Source: an uncultured Bacteroidales bacterium
GTDB lineage: Bacteria > Bacteroidota > Bacteroidia > Bacteroidales > Bacteroidaceae
NCBI GenBank assembly: GCA_949297215.1
Contig: CASFRV010000008.1
Span: 65,588 to 129,587, forward strand
DNA: 64,000 nt
Direction: 5' to 3'
Shown: positions 8,417 to 21,108 of the stretch, piece by piece
Numbering within the stretch: the stretch's first letter is position 1
How the letters are laid out: the number at the start of each line of letters is the position of its first letter
Notes under the pieces: generated by a model
What the model saw: the letters and a program-made list of their open reading frames with translations, nothing else
What the model was told of the DNA's origin: nothing
Database searches by the model: none
Position numbers and translations under genes: made by a program

Positions 8417-9019
8417 ATGTCCATCACGAAAACACGACAGCGGCTGGTCGAAGTGGCGCGTGAGCTTTTCGCGCGCAAGGGCTTGGAGGCAACGACGATG
8501 AACGACATCGCGCTGGCTTCGGGCAAGGGACGCCGCACGCTTTACACCTATTTCCGCAACAAGGAAGACATCTACGACGCCGTGATCGAGGGCGAGCTAG
8601 AACGCCTCTCCGAGCGCATGGACGAGGTGTCGGGCATGGACGCTTCGCCCGAGGAGAAAATGATGCGTCTCATCTACACCCATCTGGATATGATCAAGGA
8701 AACCGTCTCGCGCAACGGCAATCTGCGCGCAGAGTTCTTCCGAAACATCTGGCTGGTCGAGAAGGTGCGCCGCGCCTTCGACGAAGAGGAGAAGAACATC
8801 CTGGTGCGCGTCCTGGAAGAGGGCAACCGCGACGGCTCGTTTCACGTGAGCCACGTTCCCTTCACGGCAGAAATCATTCACTACGCCGTCAAGGGCTTGG
8901 AGGTGCCTTATATCTACGACCGGCTGGGCGAAGGGCTCGACGAGGAGCAGAGCCGCGCCATCGTCGTGGAGCTGGTGCGCCGCTTCTTAGGCATCAACAC
9001 GAATTTATCAACCAACTAA
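8417..9019 (+). CDS. TetR/AcrR family transcriptional regulator
   Basis: 200 residues from ATG 8417. The N-terminal DNA-binding domain is clear: TRQRLVEVARELFARKG, then a helix-turn-helix TTMNDIALASGKGRRTLYTYF. The C-terminal ligand-binding part has no diagnostic motif. I rejected the longer frame from 8270 because it extends through the promoter and lacks homology-like sequence. fabG starts 20 bases after its stop, so the two genes probably form one transcript. A link to control of fatty-acid synthesis is an inference from that arrangement. Confidence 0.85.
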   Translation: MSITKTRQRLVEVARELFARKGLEATTMNDIALASGKGRRTLYTYFRNKEDIYDAVIEGELERLSERMDEVSGMDASPEEKMMRLIYTHLDMIKETVSRNGNLRAEFFRNIWLVEKVRRAFDEEEKNILVRVLEEGNRDGSFHVSHVPFTAEIIHYAVKGLEVPYIYDRLGEGLDEEQSRAIVVELVRRFLGINTNLSTN

Positions 9020-9039
9020 ACCAACAGACATAAACGATT

Positions 9040-9786
9040 ATGGGACTTTTAACAGGAAAGACCGCCCTCATCACGGGTGCCGCCCGTGGCATCGGCAAGG
9101 CCATCGCGCTGAAGTTCGCCGAAGAAGGCGCTAACATCGCTTTTACCGACCTTGTCATCGACGAGAACGGCAAGGCCACCGAGGCAGAAATAGCAGCCAA
9201 AGGCGTGAAATGCGTGGGATATGCCTCGAACGCAGCCGACTTTGCCCAGACGGCCGACGTAGTGGCCCGGGTTAAGGAAGAGTTCGGCTCGATCGACATT
9301 CTTGTGAACAACGCCGGCATCACGAAGGACGGACTCATGATGCGTATGACCGAGCAGCAGTGGGATGCAGTCATTGCCGTGAACCTGAAGTCGGCCTTCA
9401 ATTTCATTCACGCCTGCACGCCCATCATGATGCGCCAGCGCAGCGGCTCCATCATCAACATGGCGTCGGTTGTGGGCGTACATGGCAACGCCGGGCAGTG
9501 CAACTACGCCGCTTCTAAGGCCGGTCTGATTGCTCTGGCCAAGTCGATTGCGCAGGAGATGGGTTCGCGCGGCATCCGTGCCAACGCCATTGCTCCGGGC
9601 TTCATTGAAACAGCCATGACGGCGGCTCTTCCCGACGACGTGCGCAAGGAATGGACGTCGAAGATCCCCCTCCGCCGCGGCGGCAAGGCCGAGGACATCG
9701 CCAACGTGGCCGTGTTCCTCGCCTCCGATCTCTCCTCGTACGTTTCGGGTCAGGTCATCCAGGTCGACGGCGGCATGAACATGTAA
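9040..9786 (+). CDS. fabG: 3-oxoacyl-[acyl-carrier-protein] reductase
   Basis: 248 residues, a short-chain dehydrogenase. The NADPH-binding TGAARGIGKAIA, the NNAGIT motif and the catalytic block ending YAASKAG (Ser-Tyr-Lys triad) are present. The ending SYVSGQVIQVDGGMNM is typical of FabG. The enzyme reduces beta-ketoacyl-ACP during fatty-acid elongation. It sits directly behind a TetR regulator and ends before a strong terminator. Confidence 0.93.
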   Translation: MGLLTGKTALITGAARGIGKAIALKFAEEGANIAFTDLVIDENGKATEAEIAAKGVKCVGYASNAADFAQTADVVARVKEEFGSIDILVNNAGITKDGLMMRMTEQQWDAVIAVNLKSAFNFIHACTPIMMRQRSGSIINMASVVGVHGNAGQCNYAASKAGLIALAKSIAQEMGSRGIRANAIAPGFIETAMTAALPDDVRKEWTSKIPLRRGGKAEDIANVAVFLASDLSSYVSGQVIQVDGGMNM

Positions 9787-9831
9787 GGCACCTGCCGTGC
9801 CCTCGGGCCTCGTGCCCGGCAACACAACAAG

Positions 9832-9873
9832 GCAGCCCGGGCGGCAACGCGCCGTCCGGGCTGCTTCTTTTTC
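9832..9873 (+). terminator. Terminator of fabG
   Basis: A 14-bp stem (9832-9845 with 9851-9864) with a 5-nt loop, followed by TTCTTTTT. The downstream synthase gene starts only 20 bases later. Confidence 0.85.
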
Positions 9874-9892
9874 AACCCCAAAACAAGAAGCC

Positions 9893-10558
9893 ATGAGGGT
9901 GCTCTACGAAGACAATCATCTGATCATAGTGAACAAGGCTCCGGGCGAAATTGTGCAAGGCGACAAGACGGGCGACGTGCCCCTGAGCGAGCTCGTCAAG
10001 CAGTACGTCAAAGAAAAATATGCCAAGCCCGGCGCCGTCTTTCTCGGCGTGGTCCACCGCCTCGACCGCCCCGTGAGCGGCGTTGTGGTCTTTGCCCGCA
10101 CGAGCAAGGCCTTGGCGCGGCTCAACGCCATGTTCCGCGAGGGCCGCGTGCGCAAGACGTACCACGCCATTACCTCCGCGCGCCCGCCCGAGGACGAGGC
10201 AACGCTCGTCCACTGGCTCGTGCGCAACGAGCGTCAGAACAAAAGCTACGCCTACGCCCGTGAGAAGCCCGGAGCCAAGCGCGCCGTGCTCGACTATCGC
10301 CTGGCGGGCGCTTCCGAGCGCTACTACCTGCTGGCCGTTGCCCTGCACACCGGGCGCCACCACCAGATACGCTGCCAGCTGGCCGCCATGGGCTGCCCCA
10401 TCCGCGGCGACCTGAAGTATGGCGCGCCGCGCAGCAACCCCAACGGCAGCATCAGCCTGCATGCCCGCAGCGTGACGTTTGAGCACCCCGTCACCCATGC
10501 CGAGGTGAGCGTCACGGCGCCCTATCCCCCCGACCCCCTGTGGCAGTGTTTCGGCTGA
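9893..10558 (+). CDS. RluA family pseudouridine synthase
   Basis: 221 residues from ATG 9893 (MRVLYEDNHLIIVNK). The signature VHRLDRPVSGVVVFARTSKA contains the catalytic Asp. GRHHQIRCQLAAMG is the second conserved family block. These enzymes isomerise uridines in rRNA or tRNA. There is no N-terminal S4 domain and the protein is short, so it is a catalytic-domain-only member (RluA/TruC-like), and the target base cannot be told. The upstream in-frame extension crosses the fabG terminator and was rejected. Confidence 0.9.
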   Translation: MRVLYEDNHLIIVNKAPGEIVQGDKTGDVPLSELVKQYVKEKYAKPGAVFLGVVHRLDRPVSGVVVFARTSKALARLNAMFREGRVRKTYHAITSARPPEDEATLVHWLVRNERQNKSYAYAREKPGAKRAVLDYRLAGASERYYLLAVALHTGRHHQIRCQLAAMGCPIRGDLKYGAPRSNPNGSISLHARSVTFEHPVTHAEVSVTAPYPPDPLWQCFG

Positions 10559-10588
10559 GGCCGCTCTGCACCTATTATATATAAAGGA

Positions 10589-10626
10589 GCGCGCCGCGCA
10601 AGGTCCCGATGCCTTGCGCGGCGCGC
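10589..10626. terminator. Bidirectional terminator between convergent genes
   Basis: A 15-bp stem (10589-10603 with 10612-10626) between the pseudouridine synthase and the S41 peptidase. An AT motif CACCTATTATATATAAAG precedes it at 10569-10586. Confidence 0.7.
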
Positions 10627-10656
10627 TTTGCGTAGCGGGGTGGGGCGGCGCGGGCC

Positions 10657-12366
10657 CTATTTTCCCGTCTTGATGTAGCGCAGGGCGCGCGCCAGGGCGG
10701 CGTCTGTCTTGTCCTCGAACCACGAGGCATACGTTTCGTCCACGCGGATGGAGGGTTGCAGGCCGCGGCCCACAAACTCCGTCCCGTCGGGCGCCACGTC
10801 GTGCTTCGAGCAGATGTTGGCCCAGACGTATCCCCGCAGCAGCTCCACGCGCACGCCGTTGCCCGTGCTGCCTCCTGTGGGCGAGCCCACCAGCGGGCCG
10901 CGCTTCATGCCGGCAAAGACGGCGCAGAAGTCCTCGGCCGCCGAGAAGGTGCCGCGGTCGGTGAGCACGGCCACGGGCCCCGTGTAGATGGGGCGGTCGG
11001 CGAGGGGCGCCATCAGGCCCGAGGGCGAGCGGTAGTCGGCAGCGGGGCGTCCCCACGAGGCAAAGGCCGGTATGTACGTGGGGCTCGACCACGAGGCGGT
11101 GCGTATCGAGTCGGCCGTGAGGTGGCGCAGCACGTAGTCGGCGTTGCCCGAGTTGCCCCCGCCGTTGCCGCGCACGTCGATGACGAGGCCCTTGGTTTCG
11201 AGGATGCGGGGATAGATTTGGTCGAAGTCGTCGCGGAAGTTCTGCGCCATGAAGTTGGCGATGCGCAGGTAGCCCACGCCGCCCCTCAGCTCCTTGTATT
11301 CGAAGGTGGGCGTCGGCGCTCGCTTGTCGCGCTGCCAGCTGCCGGCCACGTAGGTGACGGGCAGACGGCATCCCTTGCTGTCGGCAAAGACGAGGCGCAG
11401 CGTGTCTTTTTCGCCGTAGGTTTTCAGCAGGCCATGGCCGTCGAAAATCTCATGCTCGGTCCATTGCGGCGTCGACGACGACACCAGCGGTCCCTGCACG
11501 CGGCGCCCGTAGGCGGTGGCGGCTTCGCCGTTGATGCTCACGAGCTCCATGCCGCGGCAGATGCCCGCCCGTTCGGCGTCGGTGCTCTCCACGCGCTCCA
11601 CGTAGACGCGCCCGCCGATGAGCACGGTGCTGAGCGGCGCCGTGCGGCAGTCGACGGGGAAGACGTACGTGTGTCCGTCGCCCAGGGCGGCCGCCATGCG
11701 TTGCAAGAGGCGGGTATATTCGCCGAAGCTCCGCACCGAGTCGGCCCGGGCGGCCGTGGCCACGTAGAGGCTGTCCCAGTCGAGGCGCACGCGGTCCATG
11801 AACACGAAGTTGCGCTTTGCCTCTGCCCACAGCCGGGCCACGCCCAGGCGGTAGCGCTCGCGCTCGGCGAAGCGGGCCAGCGGGTCGCGCAGCGTTGCGT
11901 CGACATAATTGGCCGTAGTCCAGATGCGGGGCACGCACAGCTCGCCCTCGGTCGCGGCCCGCAGGAAGTAGAGCTTACGCTCCTCGGGGTTGTATTCGTA
12001 GTGGTAGACCGTCGTGACGGGTTCCTCCACGACGGTGCCCGCGTCGTTCTTGTGCGTGTTGACAAACTGCCGGTCTTTCCATGCCATGAAGACTTTGCGC
12101 ACGTTTTCGGCCTCGTCGGGGGTTACGTCGGTGCAGGTGAGGCGGCAGCCCGTGGTCCATCCGCGGCCCGCGCCGCGTTGCCACTTGAAGCCGCCCCCGG
12201 CCTTGCCGAAGTCGCTCCCGGTGTAGCGCACCGAGTCGGCCACGGTGCCCGGCGTGGCGCGCAGCTTTTCGTAGAGAGCGTCGAGCGAGTTTTGGCTTGC
12301 GGCCGGGAGGGAGGTCCCGACCAGCGTGCAGCCAATGAGGGCTGCAAGGAGCAGTTTGTTTTTCAT
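10657..12366 (-). CDS. Secreted S41 family (C-terminal-processing-like) serine peptidase
   Basis: 569 residues. The ATG at 12366 gives a Sec signal peptide (MKNKLLLAALIGCTLVGTSL, cleavage near PAASQ), so the protein should be periplasmic or secreted. The C-terminal half is the peptidase S41 domain: GLVIDVRGNGGGNSGNADY, then the serine block AVLTDRGTFSAAEDF, then VGSPTGGSTGNG. Substrate unknown. The gene follows manA by 39 bases on the same strand and probably shares its transcript. A longer start (12378) uses a non-ATG codon and would spoil the signal peptide. Confidence 0.85.
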   Translation of the reverse strand: MKNKLLLAALIGCTLVGTSLPAASQNSLDALYEKLRATPGTVADSVRYTGSDFGKAGGGFKWQRGAGRGWTTGCRLTCTDVTPDEAENVRKVFMAWKDRQFVNTHKNDAGTVVEEPVTTVYHYEYNPEERKLYFLRAATEGELCVPRIWTTANYVDATLRDPLARFAERERYRLGVARLWAEAKRNFVFMDRVRLDWDSLYVATAARADSVRSFGEYTRLLQRMAAALGDGHTYVFPVDCRTAPLSTVLIGGRVYVERVESTDAERAGICRGMELVSINGEAATAYGRRVQGPLVSSSTPQWTEHEIFDGHGLLKTYGEKDTLRLVFADSKGCRLPVTYVAGSWQRDKRAPTPTFEYKELRGGVGYLRIANFMAQNFRDDFDQIYPRILETKGLVIDVRGNGGGNSGNADYVLRHLTADSIRTASWSSPTYIPAFASWGRPAADYRSPSGLMAPLADRPIYTGPVAVLTDRGTFSAAEDFCAVFAGMKRGPLVGSPTGGSTGNGVRVELLRGYVWANICSKHDVAPDGTEFVGRGLQPSIRVDETYASWFEDKTDAALARALRYIKTGK

Positions 12367-12405
12367 AGGTCTGACCAAAGTTTGTGAGGGCGGCGCACCG
12401 GTGCG

Positions 12406-13386
12406 TCAGCCCTCGGTGAACGTTTCGATGAAGCTGAAGCGGGCGCCGTCGAGCGGTTCGACGGTCACGGCGTCGTTCGTGGCCGGGAAGAGCACCGTTT
12501 CGCCCGCCCGCAGGCCCACGGTGTTGCCTTCGCCGTCGGTGAGGCGTGCCCGGCCCTCAAAGGCGATGAAGATGACGAACGAGTCGAGCGCGGCGTAGCT
12601 GAGCCGTCGCGTCGAGCCGAAGCGCCCCAGGCGCATGGTGAAGTCGGGGCAGCGCCCCAAGAGGGAGCATCCGTCCTGCACCTCGTCGTAGTGGGTGCGG
12701 TAGTCGGGTCGGCTGGCGTAGCAGAGCGCCTGGCGCGCCAGCTCGGTGTGGAGCTCGCGCGGCCGGCCGTTTTTGTCGAGGCGGTCGAAGTCGTAGACGC
12801 GGTAGGTGTCGTTGCTCGTCTGCTGCACCTCGATGAGCAGGTTGCCCGCCCCGATGCTGTGTATTTGCCCGGCGGGTATGTAGAAGCAGTCGCCCGCGTG
12901 CGTTTCGTAGCGACACAGGTGGTCGCAGAGCGAGCCGTCGCCCAGCGAGCGCTCGTAGAGCGCGGCGCTGAAATCGTGGCAGAAGCCCGTGATGATGGCA
13001 GCCCCCGGCCGTGCATCGACGACGTACCACATTTCGTTCTTGCCGTTGGGCAGGCCCAGGCGCCGCGCCATGTCCTCGTCGGGGTGTACCTGGATGCTCA
13101 GGTCGCTTTCGGCCGCGATAAACTTGACGAGCAGCGGGAAGCGCGTGCCGTGGCGCCGCAGGTTCTCGCGTCCCACGAGCGATGCGCCGAGCTGTTCCGT
13201 CAGTTGGCGGAGCGTGGCGCCGTCGTAGGGCCCTCCCACGACGGGCGTCTCTTCGCCGGGGAAGCCCGAGACCTCCCAGCTTTCGCCGATGTCGTCGCAG
13301 TGACCGTTCAAGTGTTTGAAGCGGGCTATCTCCCCGCCTCCCCAGAGCGTATGCTTGAAGATGGGTCGGAATTTCAGCGGTGTCAT
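12406..13386 (-). CDS. manA: Mannose-6-phosphate isomerase, class I
   Basis: 326 residues. It interconverts fructose-6-phosphate and mannose-6-phosphate, feeding GDP-mannose and fucose synthesis. Visible are LKFRPIFKHTLWGGGEIARF, the zinc-binding SIQVHPDE, YIPAGQIHSIGAGNLLIEVQQ and a C-terminal cupin. I chose ATG 13386 (MTPLKFRP) because the likely transcription start lies near 13404, which would leave the alternative ATG at 13401 almost leaderless. First gene of a two-gene unit with the S41 peptidase. Confidence 0.93.
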   Translation of the reverse strand: MTPLKFRPIFKHTLWGGGEIARFKHLNGHCDDIGESWEVSGFPGEETPVVGGPYDGATLRQLTEQLGASLVGRENLRRHGTRFPLLVKFIAAESDLSIQVHPDEDMARRLGLPNGKNEMWYVVDARPGAAIITGFCHDFSAALYERSLGDGSLCDHLCRYETHAGDCFYIPAGQIHSIGAGNLLIEVQQTSNDTYRVYDFDRLDKNGRPRELHTELARQALCYASRPDYRTHYDEVQDGCSLLGRCPDFTMRLGRFGSTRRLSYAALDSFVIFIAFEGRARLTDGEGNTVGLRAGETVLFPATNDAVTVEPLDGARFSFIETFTEG

Positions 13387-13410
13387 GCCATTTCTTGCCA
13401 TATTAGCTGG

Positions 13411-13441
13411 CAAAGTTAGCGAAAGGCGAGCGCCGAGACAA
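13411..13441 (-). promoter_or_regulatory. Promoter of manA
   Basis: On the minus strand TTG (13439-13441), 20 bases, then TAACTTTG (13411-13418). Good fit to the Bacteroidales consensus and spacing. Confidence 0.75.
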
Positions 13442-13549
13442 GGAAAAACGGATTTTTCCTTGGTCTTGCGATGTGCTGAGGCGTGATGAGTGGCGTCGCA
13501 ACGCAGACAAAATACCGTCACAGGGGGACAGATGACCGCGATGCGTGAC

Positions 13550-14414
13550 GGCCTCAAAGAGGCCGGGCTGTGAGTAACCTCGGGTTCCGCTACGCTCCAC
13601 CCGAGGTAAGGCGACGGGTGATGATGTCGGCCTCGAAGAGGTCGCTATGCCCTTGGCGGCTTCGGGCATAGACGCCTCTTCGAGGCTATCTTCGTGGGGG
13701 GTGTGCGTACCGCGGGTTCCGCTTCGCTCCACCCGCGGTTACTGATAGGTCGACCTCTTCGAGGCCGCCAGTGCAGCGGAGGCAGTATAGGAGGGGCGCC
13801 ATGAATGGCGCCCGAAAACGTTCGGGGCGAAGCTCTGCGGCGACATTCTTCTCTCGTGGTGGGTCTTCCGGCGGTGTGGGCGCCAGGAATGGCGCCCCTC
13901 CTAAGGACGCTCCTCGTGCAGGTGTGAGGATGCTGCCGCGAGGTGGGAAGTCGTTCACCTATAAACGCGATGAATGGCGTGGCGGGGCTGTGCCCCGAAC
14001 GGGTGAGACGCGATGAATGGCGTCTCTACGCAGGCAATAATTTCATGCGGTCGTATGTGCGCAGCAGACCGGAAGAACACCGCGAGGCTGACGGCCCCAT
14101 GGGGGCCGAACTTTTGATAACCGCAGGTGAGCGAAGCCACCTGCGGAAAGGAACTGCGTAGATATGCGGACCCCATAGGGGTCCAACTTCGATTACCGCG
14201 GGTAGGCCGAAGGCACACCCGCGGGGCGGCGAGGCTGCCGTCTGTCAAGAGGTCTCTGCGGCGAGGCCGCAGTGTGCAGGCGTGCGGGGGCTGTAATGCA
14301 CGCCGTCGGCAGGAAGTTGGACCCCCATGGGGTCCTATTATATATGGTGGTTCCTGTCCGCGGGTGGCTTCGCTCACCCGCGGTTATCAATGGTTCGACC
14401 CCTATGGGGTCGTC
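13550..14414. repeat. Cluster of composite hairpin and palindrome repeats in gene-free DNA
   Basis: This gene-free tract holds two alternating elements. Type A is a 9-bp GC hairpin with a 9-13 nt loop, e.g. 13577-13607, about 13703-13740, 14119-14147, about 14199-14226 and 14357-14381. Type B is a short palindrome such as GACCCCTATGGGGTC, GGCCCCATGGGGGCC or GACCTCTTCGAGGCC, e.g. 13550-13564, 13749-13765, 14091-14106, about 14171-14184, 14318-14332 and 14395-14410. A and B lie about 15-25 bases apart, in both orders, with conserved linkers such as GATTACC. Reading frames here are spurious. Confidence 0.75.
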
Positions 14415-14970
14415 AGCCTCGCGGCCTGCCCACTGCCGTTTCACCCGGCAGAGATGTCCGTCGTTTCGCCCCGCACCGGACGCCTTTTAACACTGTGGGC
14501 GCGTTATTTTCGCCCGGGCGGGCCGTCGGCTGCGTTTGCGCGAAAAATGCTTATCGCTGATAATGAATGTGTTAAGCCCGAAGCCTGTCCGCCGGCGCCC
14601 CGCAAAGGCGCGTTTTCGCCACTATTTGTCACTTTTTCGTGCGATTTTCGGCCGACAACCTCCCATGGAGCGCTGTTTCCACCCCGTGGAGCGCCAATTC
14701 CATCCCATGGAATGCAGTTTCCAAGGCTTGCCGCGGCGACGGGCCCGCACGAAAGCGGCGCGGAGGGCCGTGGCGCGCGCTGGAAGGGCCGCGGAGGGTT
14801 GTCACTTTTTGGGCCGATTTTAACAGTTTGCCAAATAGCGCACACGGCCCCACGCTGAGCCGCAGCGGCAGGCCGTGGCGGGCCGGCGGGGGCGCTTTTT
14901 GCGGGGTGCGATGGGCAGAGTTAGCAAAAAAATGGCTAACTTGCGGCCCGTAAAACCCACGCAACGCACA
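14415..14970. other. Gene-free stretch upstream of the AraC regulator
   Basis: No credible gene is seen. It contains three 21-bp tandem units (14662-14724, listed separately) and, at 14937-14944, TAACTTGC, a one-mismatch version of the -7 box that may serve the regulator gene starting at 14971. Confidence 0.5.
14662..14724. repeat. Three imperfect 21-bp tandem repeats
   Basis: Three consecutive units, each starting CCC(A/G)TGGA and ending TTCCA(C/T/A), at 14662-14682, 14683-14703 and 14704-14724. They lie in gene-free DNA upstream of the AraC gene. Confidence 0.75.
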
Positions 14971-15876
14971 ATGCAGAAGGAAAAGACGAGACGAGAGGCC
15001 GTGGAGCGCCTGAGCTTCGACGCCACGCGCGGCCTGGAAAGCTACAAGGGCGTGGCCCAGGACGGCGACGTGGTGGTGCTCGACGTGCGCGGCGGCCAGC
15101 ACCTGGCGGGCCGCTCGCTTTGGCCCGCCTTCCTCACGTTTGCCTACTGCCGGCGCGGCTCGGCGCGCGTGGCCGTGAACGACCGCGTGTGCCATCTTGG
15201 GCCGGCCGACCTCATGATAGCCGTGGGCGAGAGCCGCTACGACCTGCTCGACCTCTCGCCCGATTTCGAGGCCCGCCTCGTCGTTGTCAGTCCCCGCTTT
15301 GCCCAGGAGTGTGTGGCGGGGCTCTACCACCTGTGGCGCTACCTGTTTGCGCTCTTCGACTCGCCCGTGCTCCATCTCGACGCGGCCGAGAAAGCCTGGC
15401 TCGGCCACACCTATGCTGCCCTGCTGCGCCGCATAGCCCGCGGCCGCGGCCACCTGTACCGCCGCGAGGCGGCCATGGCCTTCATGCGCATGACGATATA
15501 CGACCTCTGCGACCTGCTGGGCCGGCGCCACAGGGAGCTTCCGCAGGCCTCATCGCGCGCTTACAGCACGTTCGACGAGTTTTTGCGGCTCGTGGCCGAC
15601 CATTTCACCGAGCACCGCGACGTGGCGTGGTACGGCTGCCGGCTCTGCATCACGCCGAAATACCTCTCCGAGGTGGTCAAGTCGGTGAGCGGCCGCTCGG
15701 CGGGCTATTGGATCACGCTCTTCACCGTGCTCGAAGCCAAGTCGCTCTTGCAGGACGGCAGCCTCTCGGTCAAGGAAGTGGCGGCCCGCCTGGGCTTTTC
15801 CAACCAGTCGTTCTTCGGCAAGTACTTCAAGAACGCGGCCGGCCTCTCGCCCGCCGAGTACCGCCGCGCGCGCTGA
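14971..15876 (+). CDS. AraC family transcriptional regulator
   Basis: 301 residues from ATG 14971 (MQKEKTRREAVERL). The last 100 residues form the AraC DNA-binding domain with two helix-turn-helices: CRLCITPKYLSEVVKSVSG and VKEVAARLGFSNQSFFGKYFKNAAGLSPAEYRR (given in two parts by position: residues about 268-300). The N-terminal part looks like a cupin-type sensing domain. It lies 210 bases upstream of, and in the same direction as, the beta-galactosidase gene, which has its own promoter. Control of that gene is a reasonable inference, but the inducer is unknown. Confidence 0.88.
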   Translation: MQKEKTRREAVERLSFDATRGLESYKGVAQDGDVVVLDVRGGQHLAGRSLWPAFLTFAYCRRGSARVAVNDRVCHLGPADLMIAVGESRYDLLDLSPDFEARLVVVSPRFAQECVAGLYHLWRYLFALFDSPVLHLDAAEKAWLGHTYAALLRRIARGRGHLYRREAAMAFMRMTIYDLCDLLGRRHRELPQASSRAYSTFDEFLRLVADHFTEHRDVAWYGCRLCITPKYLSEVVKSVSGRSAGYWITLFTVLEAKSLLQDGSLSVKEVAARLGFSNQSFFGKYFKNAAGLSPAEYRRAR

Positions 15877-20424
<4,548 letters not shown>

Positions 20425-20451
20425 GCCGTCCCCACGGACAGGCATCTCACC

Positions 20452-20486
20452 AAGCGGGTTCCGCCGGCCGGCGGAACCCGCTTTTT
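20452..20486 (+). terminator. Terminator of the beta-galactosidase gene
   Basis: A 16-bp perfect inverted repeat (20452-20467 with 20468-20483) runs into a T stretch. Confidence 0.85.
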
Positions 20487-20524
20487 CGTCGCCGCCCGCG
20501 GCGTCCGTTTCGGGAAGAAAGCGT

Positions 20525-20532
20525 TACCTTTG
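20525..20532 (+). promoter_or_regulatory. -7 box of the phosphatase gene
   Basis: TACCTTTG, 33 bases upstream of the ATG at 20566. It matches TAnnTTTG. Confidence 0.65.
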
Positions 20533-20565
20533 CGCAAAACCTGTTCAGCAAAAAGAAAACGACCG

Positions 20566-21033
20566 ATGAAAAAGATATTGTTTGTGTGCCTCGGCAACAT
20601 TTGCCGTTCGGCGGCGGCCGAGGAGGTGTTTCGCACGATGGCGGCGCGCGAGGGCCGCAGCCGGGAGTTCGAAGCCGACTCGGCGGGCATGATCGACTAC
20701 CACGAAGGCGAGCTGCCCGACGCGCGCATGCGCAGCCATGCCGCCCGCCGCGGCTACCGCCTGACGCACCGCTCGCGCCCCGTCCGTCCGGAAGATTTTG
20801 CCCGTTTCGACCTTGTCGTAGCCATGGACGGGCAGAACGAGCGCGGCCTCCTGCGCCTGGCCCCCGACGACGGGGCGCGCCGCAAGGTGGTGCGCATGGC
20901 CTCCTATCTCACCCGCCACGGCGACCCCGAGATACCCGACCCCTACTACGGCGGCGACGAGGGGTTCGAGCACGTGCTCAATCTCCTCGAAGACGCCTGC
21001 GAGGGCCTGCTGGCCTCTTTCGGGCAAGAATAA
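20566..21033 (+). CDS. Low-molecular-weight protein-tyrosine-phosphatase
   Basis: 155 residues. The P-loop near the N-terminus, FVCLGNICRSAAAE, has Cys8 and Arg14 (CX5R-S). The general acid block is IPDPYYGGDEGFEHV. These enzymes remove phosphate from tyrosine, often on exopolysaccharide kinases, and some act on phosphoarginine. No kinase or polysaccharide cluster is adjacent, so the target is unknown. ATG 20566 is used because the promoter -7 box at 20525-20532 overlaps the longer alternative start. Confidence 0.9.
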   Translation: MKKILFVCLGNICRSAAAEEVFRTMAAREGRSREFEADSAGMIDYHEGELPDARMRSHAARRGYRLTHRSRPVRPEDFARFDLVVAMDGQNERGLLRLAPDDGARRKVVRMASYLTRHGDPEIPDPYYGGDEGFEHVLNLLEDACEGLLASFGQE

Positions 21034-21051
21034 GAAATGAAGTGATTTCAA

Positions 21052-21108
21052 GGCCGCCCTTCGGGGCGGCCGGCGGCCGTCTTCCCAAGCGGAAGACGGC
21101 TGTTTTTT
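21052..21108. terminator. Double hairpin between the phosphatase gene and tatC
   Basis: Two hairpins: 21052-21059 with 21064-21071 (loop TTCG), and 21076-21085 with 21091-21100 followed by TGTTTTTT. They separate the phosphatase gene from tatC, which converges on it. Confidence 0.75.

Noticed and set aside
10756-12387. 543-codon plus-strand frame opposite the S41 peptidase
   Set aside because: Shadow. The minus strand has signal peptide and catalytic motifs.
13550-14414. CRISPR array
   Set aside because: Repeat units differ in stem sequence, spacing is irregular and the units occur in both orientations. No constant repeat-spacer pattern.
14127-14858. 243-codon frame in the repeat region, and shorter frames at 13771-14161
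   Set aside because: They run through hairpin repeats. The peptide sequence simply reflects the palindromes.
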